15,690 nt of DNA, taken from the NCBI GenBank assembly GCA_013042255.1, contig JABDQK010000206.1:1-15690 (forward strand), given 5' to 3'. Made by a program: the position numbers and the translations under genes. The notes below the pieces were generated by a model, which did no database searches, was not told the origin of the DNA, and worked only from the letters and a program-made list of their open reading frames with translations. Shown here one piece after another: positions 1-6,642 of this stretch. This DNA comes from Flavobacteriaceae bacterium (GTDB lineage: Bacteria > Bacteroidota > Bacteroidia > Flavobacteriales > Flavobacteriaceae). How positions within the stretch are numbered: the first letter of the stretch is position 1; each line of letters begins with the position of its first letter.

Positions 1-9
1 GATTTCATC

Positions 10-17
10 TATCTTTG
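10..17 (+). promoter_or_regulatory. Bacteroidota -7 promoter box for the 2TM/folA pair
   Basis: TATCTTTG matches the TAnnTTTG -7 element used by the main sigma factor of Bacteroidota. It ends 21 bases before the ATG at 39, which leaves a short leader. The matching -33 TTG would lie before the first base of the window, so only half of the promoter can be judged. Confidence 0.55.
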
Positions 18-38
18 TAGTTAAAGATAAGGATTCAG

Positions 39-428
39 ATGTTCTCCAAAACGAAAAAGGACTCCGGAATAGACCTCGAACAGCACGAGCAGATCGAATA
101 CGCCCAGGAACGAATAATACAGAAAAAGAATCTGTATCGTCATTTTGTCTGGTTCCTGATCGGCAGCGTGGGACTTGTATTGATGAACAAAGTTTTTAAG
201 TACGGAGAAACCTATGATTGGGCCTACTGGGCGATAGGGTTATGGAGCCTGCTCCTTTTAGTACATCTGGCCAATGTCTTTATCCTTAGTACGTTTATGG
301 GACGCGACTGGGAGAGGGAACAACGCGAGAAGCTGGTTCTCAAACAAAAAGAAAAAATAGCGGAGCTCCAAAAACAGCTGGAAAAAGAATTTCCCTATCC
401 CGGACCTCCAAAAAAAAAAGTGGATTGA
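39..428 (+). CDS. 2TM domain membrane protein
   Basis: A 129-residue protein of the small 2TM-domain type, function unknown. Residues 1-33 are polar and charged. Two hydrophobic segments follow, about 34-53 and 61-87, with an aromatic loop between them (YDWAYW). The tail, about 88-129, is a Lys/Glu/Gln-rich helix likely to lie in the cytoplasm, ending in PPKKKVD. The ATG start sits just downstream of a -7 promoter box. The last codons overlap the next gene by 4 bases (ATTGA junction), so the dihydrofolate reductase is probably made from the same transcript by coupled translation. In this group, 2TM genes commonly sit next to folate or thymidylate genes, a recollection I could not check here. 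A run of ten A just before the stop is odd and is discussed as a finding. Confidence 0.8.
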   Translation: MFSKTKKDSGIDLEQHEQIEYAQERIIQKKNLYRHFVWFLIGSVGLVLMNKVFKYGETYDWAYWAIGLWSLLLLVHLANVFILSTFMGRDWEREQREKLVLKQKEKIAELQKQLEKEFPYPGPPKKKVD

Positions 429-919
429 GTACTCTTATCATAATTGCAGCAGCCGCGGAAAACAACGCGCTGGGAAAAGACAACCAACTTCTGTGGCATT
501 TGCCGGATGATTTTAAACGATTTAAAGCGATCACTACCGGTCATCCGATTATAATGGGCAGAAAAACTTTTGAAAGTTTTCCAAAGCCCCTTCCCAACAG
601 ATTTCATATCATCATCACCCGGGATACATCCTATTCCACTTCGCACGATAATTGTAAAATTGTTCATTCTTTGAAGGAAGCCCTTTCAGTGATAGATAGG
701 GACAAGGAGGCTTATGTTATTGGCGGAGGAGAGATTTACAACCAGGCCATGGAATACGCAGATGTGATTGAACTTACCCGCGTACACGGGAAATATGAAG
801 CGGATACCTATTTTCCGGAAATCGACCTGAAAGAATGGGAACTCCTAAAAGAAGAATTTCATCCGTCGGATGAGAAACACAAAGTATCCTTTAGTTACCT
901 TACCTATAAACGACGTTAA
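425..919 (+). CDS. folA: dihydrofolate reductase
   Basis: Dihydrofolate reductase, 164 residues, about the usual length. It reduces dihydrofolate to tetrahydrofolate with NADPH in the cytoplasm, supplying one-carbon carriers for thymidylate and purine synthesis. Visible motifs: the N-terminal strand LIIIAAAAENNALGKDN, the substrate loop WHLPDDFKRFK at 24-34 with Asp29 at the place of E. coli Asp27, GHPIIMGRKTFES around 39-51, and the NADPH-binding YVIGGGEIY near 97-105. The start is a TTG at 425: no ATG or GTG precedes the conserved first strand in frame, and the first in-frame ATG lies inside the GRKTFES motif. The TTG overlaps the stop of the membrane protein gene, suggesting coupled translation. 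The 3' end overlaps murI, on the other strand, by 4 bases. Confidence 0.95.
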   Translation: MSTLIIIAAAAENNALGKDNQLLWHLPDDFKRFKAITTGHPIIMGRKTFESFPKPLPNRFHIIITRDTSYSTSHDNCKIVHSLKEALSVIDRDKEAYVIGGGEIYNQAMEYADVIELTRVHGKYEADTYFPEIDLKEWELLKEEFHPSDEKHKVSFSYLTYKRR

Positions 920-1704
920 AAATCGAGAAACTCAATTTGTTGTTCCCCTGGTTCATCCTGCAAAAACCGGGATAACATTTCCGCATCGGTATTGCTGAAG
1001 AATTTGTATAAGGGTTTACTTTGCTCTGTATTCAACAATTGATGCTGCTGTAGTACCTTATGTGTTTGTTTAGCCACGGCTTCACCGCAATCGATGATCT
1101 TTACATGTGCTGGCAGTTCATCCTTCAGTACAGGAATAAGAAAAGGATAATGAGTACATCCCAGCACGAGATGATCAATTCCTTCGGCTGTCATGGGTTG
1201 AATATACTTTTGCAGTAAGTTCCTCGCTTCGGGGGATTGTGCCTGCCCTTTCTCTATTAGTTCCACCAGTCCGGTACCCACCTGCTCAAGAATTTCAATA
1301 TTTGCTGCGTGAGTTTTTGCCGTACTGTGAAACAAAGCGCTGGTGAGCGTTCCCCGGGTTGCCAGCACCCCTACTTTTCCAGAAACAGATTGCAAGGCGG
1401 CTGGTTTGATAGCTGGTTCTATCCCAATAAAGGGAACCGCATAATTCTTTCTGAGGTAGTCTATAGCGTTAGTAGTAGCAGTGTTGCAGGCTACGACGAT
1501 GAGCTTACAATGATTTTGTAAAAGCAATTCAGTATTCTTGATACTGAGTTGAAGGATGGCTTCCGGTGATTTTTCCCCATAGGGTGCATTCTTACTGTCG
1601 GCCAGATAGATAGTATCTTCAAATGGCATCTTGTTTCTGAGCTCTTTCCAGATGGAAATCCCACCAACTCCCGAGTCAAAAATTCCAATCGGCCTGCGAT
1701 CCAA
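916..1704 (-). CDS. murI: glutamate racemase
   Basis: Glutamate racemase, 262 residues, full length. It interconverts L- and D-glutamate in the cytoplasm, and D-glutamate enters the peptidoglycan stem peptide. It shows the family pattern: IGIFDSGVGG at 6-15, ADSKNAPYGEKS at 35-46, ACNTATT with catalytic Cys73, and LGCTHYP with catalytic Cys183. The cysteines act as the two acid/base residues and both are present. The start is a TTG at 1704 (MDRRPIGIFDSG). An in-frame TAA lies 12 bases upstream on the minus strand and no ATG or GTG is available before the first motif, so the TTG is effectively forced. A strong terminator hairpin separates it from the upstream skp-bamA run, so it is either read through or driven by a promoter squeezed into about 36 bases. 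Confidence 0.95.
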   Translation of the reverse strand: MDRRPIGIFDSGVGGISIWKELRNKMPFEDTIYLADSKNAPYGEKSPEAILQLSIKNTELLLQNHCKLIVVACNTATTNAIDYLRKNYAVPFIGIEPAIKPAALQSVSGKVGVLATRGTLTSALFHSTAKTHAANIEILEQVGTGLVELIEKGQAQSPEARNLLQKYIQPMTAEGIDHLVLGCTHYPFLIPVLKDELPAHVKIIDCGEAVAKQTHKVLQQHQLLNTEQSKPLYKFFSNTDAEMLSRFLQDEPGEQQIEFLDF

Positions 1705-1732
1705 TGCTTTCTTAATTTAATGTAAAGGTGTA

Positions 1733-1740
1733 TAAAAATA
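1733..1740 (-). promoter_or_regulatory. possible -7 box for murI (weak)
   Basis: On the minus strand this reads TATTTTTA, which is TAnnTTTG with the last base changed. It abuts the U-run of the terminator and would start transcription about 20 bases before the murI TTG. I find no -33 TTG at a suitable distance. It is listed only because murI otherwise has no visible promoter after the terminator. Confidence 0.2.
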
Positions 1741-1770
1741 AAAAAACCGTCCTTGTGAGGACGGTTTTTT
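1741..1770 (-). terminator. intrinsic terminator of the bamA-skp operon
   Basis: Perfect 8-bp stem (1746-1753 with 1758-1765) and a 4-base TGTG loop, flanked by six A on the left and six T on the right. It has a U-run in either direction. On the minus strand it lies 18 bases after the stop of the first Skp gene and ends 36 bases before the murI start, so it should end the envelope operon and could also catch transcripts arriving from the plus strand. Confidence 0.88.
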
Positions 1771-1788
1771 ATGAGGATTTATTTCAGT

Positions 1789-2298
1789 TTAAAATCCCAA
1801 TTCCTTTTTAACTTCCGGTAGCAGGTCTTTACCCTTTGCTACGATAAGTCCGCCTCCCTGGGTAGAATCCATTACGTATTCTATTCCTTGTGCAGCAGCT
1901 ACTTTTTCAATAGCGGCCATGGCTTTTTCAGAAATAGGCTGGAACAATTCGGCCTGTTTTTTGGCAAGTTCCTGTTGAGCAGCCTGCTGGGCTTCTCCAA
2001 TATTCCTTTCAAATCCCTGAAGTTCAACGGCTCTTTTTTCGTTTTCTTCTTTGGTTTTTGCCGATGCTTCACTTTGATACTGTGTATACTTGTTTCGCAA
2101 CTCGGTCATTGAGCTTTCTATATCGGCCTTGTAGGTCTCCTGTAATTTCTTTAATTCAGCCTGGGCAGCCTTCATCTCCGGCATTTCCGATAAAAGTTCG
2201 GTTACATTGATATGAGCTACTGAGCTCTGTGCATTTACAAACCCTGTAGCGGCAACGAACAATACAAGGGCTACTGCTACTTTCTTCACGTGTTTCAT
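1789..2298 (-). CDS. OmpH/Skp family periplasmic chaperone (short paralogue)
   Basis: A 169-residue protein of the Skp/OmpH family, which in other Gram-negatives forms a jellyfish-like trimer that holds unfolded outer-membrane proteins on their way to BamA. It has a signal peptide (n-region MKHVKK, hydrophobic core, VNA then Q24 as likely cleavage). After that come a short strand (VAHINVTELL), a long Ala/Gln/Glu/Lys-rich helical pair at about 40-125, and the C-terminal strand region ending GGGLIVAKGKDLLPEVKKELGF-like. Length matches classical Skp. It lies 42 bases downstream of a second, longer Skp-like gene and is the last gene before the terminator. The family call is firm; the division of work between the two copies is not known. 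Confidence 0.9.
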   Translation of the reverse strand: MKHVKKVAVALVLFVAATGFVNAQSSVAHINVTELLSEMPEMKAAQAELKKLQETYKADIESSMTELRNKYTQYQSEASAKTKEENEKRAVELQGFERNIGEAQQAAQQELAKKQAELFQPISEKAMAAIEKVAAAQGIEYVMDSTQGGGLIVAKGKDLLPEVKKELGF

Positions 2299-2340
2299 GA
2301 CTTTAAATTTACTATTTGAGTGTTATTATTGAATTCTAAA

Positions 2341-3174
2341 TTATTGATCTATTGTGTCTTTTTTCTTTTCAGTTTGCTTAGCTCTTTCGGCTTCTTTTTC
2401 TTTGCGTTTTGCTTCTCGTTCTTCTAATAATTTCTTTCTGCGTTCTTCATATGCCTTTCTGCGTTCTTCCCGAAGCTTTATCTGCTCTGCTCTTTTTTCC
2501 TCTGCTGATTGCTTTCGGACATTCTCGGCTTCCTCAGCTTTCTCCAGTCGCTCTTTAAGCGCATCGGTCATTTCTTCCTCTTCCTCTTCTGCTGCTTTTT
2601 CAAATGCTGCCAATCGGGCTTTTTCAGCTGCTTTATTAGGCTTGCTAACCCTCCTTGTTCTGGCGATACCTCTCAACACTAATTCGCTGATATCGTGCCT
2701 TTTTTCGGAGTACAACATTACGACATCCGCAGATTTATCGAAAATAAAATCGTACTTTTTATTAGCTCCAATCGCCTGTACTTCATTGAACACCTGGTCC
2801 TGGATAGGTTGAATCAACCTTCGCTTTTGTAGCACCAGATCTCCGTTCGGTCCGAATCTGTCCTGCTGATATTCGAGCATTTCCCTTTCAAGAATCTGAA
2901 TTTCCTCTGTTCGCTCTGAAATCAACTCATCAGTCAACAGTACTTTTTCTGCCATCAGGTCTTGCTTCATCTGGTCTATGACCCCCTTCTTTTCCTCAAT
3001 CTCCAGTTTCCACCTTTGCACTTTATTCTCAAGTTGCTCATTGGCTTCCCTGTATTCTTCTACATTTTCAAGGATATATTCCATGTCCACATATCCTATC
3101 CTAACTCCCCGTTGGGCGAAGGAATTCAGTGTGGTCAGAAACACTACAGTTATTAAAAGAACTTTTGTATTCAT
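2341..3174 (-). CDS. OmpH/Skp family protein with long charged C-terminal tail
   Basis: A 277-residue Skp/OmpH-family protein. Residues 1-20 are a signal peptide (MNTKVLLITVVFLTTLNSFA, then Q21). Residues about 24-172 form the Skp-like part: IGYVDMEYILENV, a long helical section, LIQPIQDQVFNEVQAIG, and YDFIFDKSADVVMLYSEK, the usual strand before the C-terminal helix. Residues about 176-277 are an extra region made almost entirely of Glu, Lys, Arg and Ala with very few hydrophobic residues, including EEEEEE at 196-201 and two EERRK units seven residues apart. Such sequence usually forms a long solvent-exposed single helix. Classical Skp is about 160 residues and lacks it. It sits 93 bases after bamA, with promoter-like sequences in that gap, so it may be expressed both with and apart from bamA. 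Confidence 0.88.
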   Translation of the reverse strand: MNTKVLLITVVFLTTLNSFAQRGVRIGYVDMEYILENVEEYREANEQLENKVQRWKLEIEEKKGVIDQMKQDLMAEKVLLTDELISERTEEIQILEREMLEYQQDRFGPNGDLVLQKRRLIQPIQDQVFNEVQAIGANKKYDFIFDKSADVVMLYSEKRHDISELVLRGIARTRRVSKPNKAAEKARLAAFEKAAEEEEEEMTDALKERLEKAEEAENVRKQSAEEKRAEQIKLREERRKAYEERRKKLLEEREAKRKEKEAERAKQTEKKKDTIDQ

Positions 3175-3208
3175 GTTACTCAGGTTTAGTACATAGAAAA
3201 TATCGTGC

Positions 3209-3216
3209 CAAAATTA
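3209..3216 (-). promoter_or_regulatory. Bacteroidota -7 box in the bamA-ompH gap
   Basis: On the minus strand the gap reads TAATTTTG, an exact TAnnTTTG match, 34 bases before the ATG of the long Skp-like gene. No TTG is found 17-23 bases upstream, so it is half a promoter by consensus. It would allow the two chaperone genes to be transcribed without bamA. Confidence 0.4.
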
Positions 3217-3267
3217 CTAAAACTTTTAGAATGAGTGCTTTACCTTTTGTTCCGGGAAGTTGAAATT

Positions 3268-5922
3268 CTAGAATTGCTGACCTATAATAAAATGTGTCTG
3301 CCATCCGCTCGGACCATTACCCGCAGATTGAGGTCTCAGGTCTTCGTCAAATCCGTAGCCAAAATCTATCCCCAGTAAACCAAAGGCAGGCATAAATATT
3401 CTTAAGCCTACTCCAGCCGATCTTTTAAGTTGAAACGGATTAAACTCATTAAAATTGTTAAATGAGTTTCCTGCTTCCAAAAAAGTTAAGCCGTAAATTG
3501 AGGCAGAAGGCTTCAGGGTTAGAGGATATCTGAGCTCCAGGGAGTATTTGTTATAGACAATTCCACCTTCCTGATCGAAGGTAATGGGATCTACAGGGGT
3601 AAGAGAGTTATTTTCGTATCCCCTTAACTGTATGGTCTCACGGCCATCAAGGGTAAAGTTCCTGCCAAGACCGTCGCCCCCCAGGAAGAACCTTTCAAAA
3701 GGTACCTGCCCAACATCACTGTTGTAATTCCCTAGGAATCCAAATTCAACATTGGTCCTGAGCACTAATTTATCTACCAATCTGGTATACCAGTCGCCTT
3801 TGAACTTGATCTTGTAGTATTCAAGCCAGCGAAATCGCTCCTGATCCACGCTTTCCAATTCATTTCTTTCAGCGGTTGTAAGGTCGCTTCCAGCCTGGTT
3901 CCTTTCAGTTTGTAATTCTGTAAGTTCTTCGCTTCTATCTTTTAAGGCAGCAAAATCCTTATCACTAAAAAGCGAATACGGTGGCGTAAACTTTGCGGTT
4001 ACCTCAAAGATCGATCCTGTAATAGGATAAATTCGGCCGGGACCTGCAGAACTCCTCGAAATTCCAAAGGTGTAAGCAAGTGAATTTGACTGCCCGTTTC
4101 CGAAATTAAAGAGGCCTGTTCGGTAATTCCTGAAGTCGTATAACTGATAACTAAGGGAATGGGAAAGCGTAAAAAAGTCGTCAGGCCACTGCACCCTCTT
4201 GGCTAGCCCAAGAGATACCCCTGTAATCGAAAATTGCTGATCTTTATCTACTTCTACTCTACCGTTGGTACCGAATGACGCCAGGAACTGCTGAGTTCTG
4301 GAAAGGGACATATTGAATCTAACCGGCTTTTTACCTCCTAACCAGGGTTCTGAAAAGTTCAGGCTGTAGACCCTGAATGTTCTACTGGCTTGTAGTCGGA
4401 GGGCAAAGGTCTGACCATCCCCCATTGGAACGGGTTTATAGGCTTCTCCATTAAAAAGGTTTTGAATAGAGAAATTGCTGAAGGAAAGTCCCAGCGTTCC
4501 AATGAATCCTCCACCGCCATATCCTCCCTGTAGTTCTATCTGGCTCGATCCTGATTCTACCAGGCTGTAGGCCAGGTCTACCGTTCCGGAATTAGGATCG
4601 GGGTTTTGAATGTCGGGAGCAATTTGTTCTGCATCAAAGAAACCTAATTGCCCGAGTTCACGAACACTTCGGATAATGTTTTCTTTACTGTATTTCTGTC
4701 CGGGGCGTGTTCTGATCTCCCTGAATATCACATGGTCATTAGTCTTATCATTCCCAGTTACTGTAACGTGATTTAAGAACGTCTCTTTCCCTTCAATGAT
4801 TCTGATCTCAAAGTTGATAGTGTCATTCTCTGCAGAGACTTCCACAGGGTTGATCTGCGAAAATAAATAACCATTGTTCTGATAAAGGTTGGTAAGATCA
4901 TCTGCATCGGGTTTGGTATCATCTGCTATTCGCTCCCTTAACAAGACACCATTATAAGTAGATCCCTTCTTTATTCCCAGAACCTGTGTTAGCTGGCGAT
5001 CGGTATATACCGTGTTTCCAACGAAGTTAATGTCTCCGAAGTAGTATTTATTCCCTTCTTCTACATTGATAGTGATCTTAATATTTTCATCATCCACCTT
5101 CTCGATGGTATCTGAAATTACACGGGCATCGCGAAAACCGTTTTCCGCATATTTGTCGATCAAAGAGGAGAGATCTTCCTTGTAATCTTCCGGGATATAT
5201 TTTGATTTCTTCCAGAACCTTCCCAGTTTTTTACGCTTGGTATTTTTTAGGGATTTACGCAATTTCCCATCCGATAATTCCTCATTCCCCTCAAAAACAA
5301 TATTGGAAATTTTTACTTTATTTCCCTTGCTCACGTTAATCACCATGCTTTCCGCATTGGTTTCAGAGGTGTCCTGTGAGGTTACAATAGTAGCCCTGGC
5401 ATTGAGGAAACCCTGTTTTTTATACTTGTTCTGAAGATAATTCCTGGTGTTGGCAATGAGGCTTTCAGTAATTTTCTTCCCCTTTTTAAGATCCGTGTCG
5501 TCAACGATTTCATCTACCTTTCTTTTTTTAACACCATAGATGGTGACCTTGGAAAGGGTAGGTCTTTCTTTGATATTGAGTTCGAGGTAGATATCCTCCC
5601 CTTCAATGTTAGTAATGTAGAAGGCAATGTCACTGAACAATTCAAGGCCCCAGAGTTTTTTAAGGACGTCACTGATCTCATCTCCGGGCACGGTAATGAT
5701 CTGACCTTCCCTGAGTCCGGTATATGTTTTTACGGTCTGCTCATTATAACTTTGTAAACCGGTAATTTCCAGCCCTTTAAGAACGTACTTCTTCCCACTA
5801 TCATAGGGAATATCCTGCGACAGTATTGAACTTGTGGTTAAAAGAAAAAGGAAGGTAGTAAGGAAGGTGCGTAATATGAGTCTATTCACACTACTAGTTA
5901 AGTTGTTCGCTTGTTTTTCCAA
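3268..5922 (-). CDS. bamA: outer membrane protein assembly factor BamA
   Basis: BamA, the Omp85-family barrel that folds and inserts outer-membrane proteins; 884 residues in the longest frame. After a hydrophobic signal segment (about 15-36) come five POTRA domains at roughly 46-118, 122-199, 203-288, 292-378 and 381-456, then a beta-barrel from about 460 to the end. The barrel has IQLRGYEN at 764-771, the counterpart of the conserved VRGF/Y lid-lock motif, and ends in Phe, as expected of an outer-membrane barrel. A charged insert at about 653-698 probably forms an extracellular loop helix. The longest frame starts at TTG 5922 and overlaps uppS by 29 bases. A GTG at 5887-5889 gives a more ordinary signal peptide (MNRLILRTFL) and starts 4 bases after the uppS stop. 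I cannot decide between them. Upstream is uppS, downstream the two Skp-like chaperones that would feed it clients. Confidence 0.95.
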   Translation of the reverse strand: MEKQANNLTSSVNRLILRTFLTTFLFLLTTSSILSQDIPYDSGKKYVLKGLEITGLQSYNEQTVKTYTGLREGQIITVPGDEISDVLKKLWGLELFSDIAFYITNIEGEDIYLELNIKERPTLSKVTIYGVKKRKVDEIVDDTDLKKGKKITESLIANTRNYLQNKYKKQGFLNARATIVTSQDTSETNAESMVINVSKGNKVKISNIVFEGNEELSDGKLRKSLKNTKRKKLGRFWKKSKYIPEDYKEDLSSLIDKYAENGFRDARVISDTIEKVDDENIKITINVEEGNKYYFGDINFVGNTVYTDRQLTQVLGIKKGSTYNGVLLRERIADDTKPDADDLTNLYQNNGYLFSQINPVEVSAENDTINFEIRIIEGKETFLNHVTVTGNDKTNDHVIFREIRTRPGQKYSKENIIRSVRELGQLGFFDAEQIAPDIQNPDPNSGTVDLAYSLVESGSSQIELQGGYGGGGFIGTLGLSFSNFSIQNLFNGEAYKPVPMGDGQTFALRLQASRTFRVYSLNFSEPWLGGKKPVRFNMSLSRTQQFLASFGTNGRVEVDKDQQFSITGVSLGLAKRVQWPDDFFTLSHSLSYQLYDFRNYRTGLFNFGNGQSNSLAYTFGISRSSAGPGRIYPITGSIFEVTAKFTPPYSLFSDKDFAALKDRSEELTELQTERNQAGSDLTTAERNELESVDQERFRWLEYYKIKFKGDWYTRLVDKLVLRTNVEFGFLGNYNSDVGQVPFERFFLGGDGLGRNFTLDGRETIQLRGYENNSLTPVDPITFDQEGGIVYNKYSLELRYPLTLKPSASIYGLTFLEAGNSFNNFNEFNPFQLKRSAGVGLRIFMPAFGLLGIDFGYGFDEDLRPQSAGNGPSGWQTHFIIGQQF

Positions 5923-6634
5923 ATCGTCGTTCTCTGTTCTGATAATTCTTTAGTGCATCTGCCAAATGTTCCACCCGGAAATCGGGCCAGAATACATCCA
6001 TAAAATACAATTCGGCATAAGCAATCTGCCAAAGTAAAAAATTGCTTATCCGGTGCTCTCCACTGGTTCGAACAAGCAAGTCTACATCTGGTAAATTATG
6101 CGTGTAAAGATGACCATTAATAATGGCATCATCAATATTCTCCGGCGAAATTATATTATTTTTAACTTTGGTGCTAATTTCCCGTACTGCATGTTTGATT
6201 TCTTCCCGCGCTCCGTAGCTCAGCGCTAGTGTAAGCACCATAGCAGTGTTTTTCGAAGTTTTTTCAATCACTTCCTGTAATTCTGAATACGCCTTAGGGG
6301 GCAATGAGGAAATATTTCCTATCGCATTAAGCCTGATATTGTTTTTATCGAGGGTTTTAAGTTCTCTTTTTAAAGAAGAGACAAGAAGTTTCATTAAGGT
6401 GTCTACTTCCTTTTTGGGACGTTGCCAGTTTTCAGTTGAAAAGGCATAGAGGGTAAGATAGTCGATTCCAATTTTAGCGCAGTTCTCCACGGTCTCTCTC
6501 ACGGCTTTTACACCATTCTCGTGACCGAAAATACGCAATTTGCCACGTTGTTTGGCCCACCGGCCATTTCCATCCATGATGATAGCCAGATGCCTGGGCA
6601 AAGGGCCCTTTTTTAACTCTTCTATAGTGTCCAT
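5894..6634 (-). CDS. uppS: isoprenyl transferase (undecaprenyl diphosphate synthase)
   Basis: Cis-prenyltransferase, 246 residues. It extends farnesyl diphosphate with isopentenyl units to undecaprenyl diphosphate, the lipid carrier for peptidoglycan and surface polysaccharides. Motifs: HLAIIMDGNGRWAKQRG at 15-31 with catalytic Asp21, GHENG at 37-41, YAFSTENW at 63-70, LSYGAREEI at 138-146, and RTSGEHRISNFL at 189-200 followed by WQIAYAELYF. All the usual blocks are present. I chose the ATG at 6634, 8 bases after the stop of the DUF6089 gene and preceded by AGTAGG. A longer frame opens at TTG 6664 but adds ten residues of no family resemblance inside the upstream gene. It lies between DUF6089 and bamA in a closely packed run, so co-transcription is likely. 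Confidence 0.95.
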   Translation of the reverse strand: MDTIEELKKGPLPRHLAIIMDGNGRWAKQRGKLRIFGHENGVKAVRETVENCAKIGIDYLTLYAFSTENWQRPKKEVDTLMKLLVSSLKRELKTLDKNNIRLNAIGNISSLPPKAYSELQEVIEKTSKNTAMVLTLALSYGAREEIKHAVREISTKVKNNIISPENIDDAIINGHLYTHNLPDVDLLVRTSGEHRISNFLLWQIAYAELYFMDVFWPDFRVEHLADALKNYQNRERRFGKTSEQLN

Positions 6635-6642
6635 CCTACTTT

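Noticed and set aside
2354..2812. 152-residue open frame on the plus strand, rich in Ser, Phe and Ala, opposite the long Skp gene
   Set aside because: It is the mirror of a Glu/Lys/Arg-rich coding sequence, has no domain pattern, and lies wholly inside a well-supported gene.
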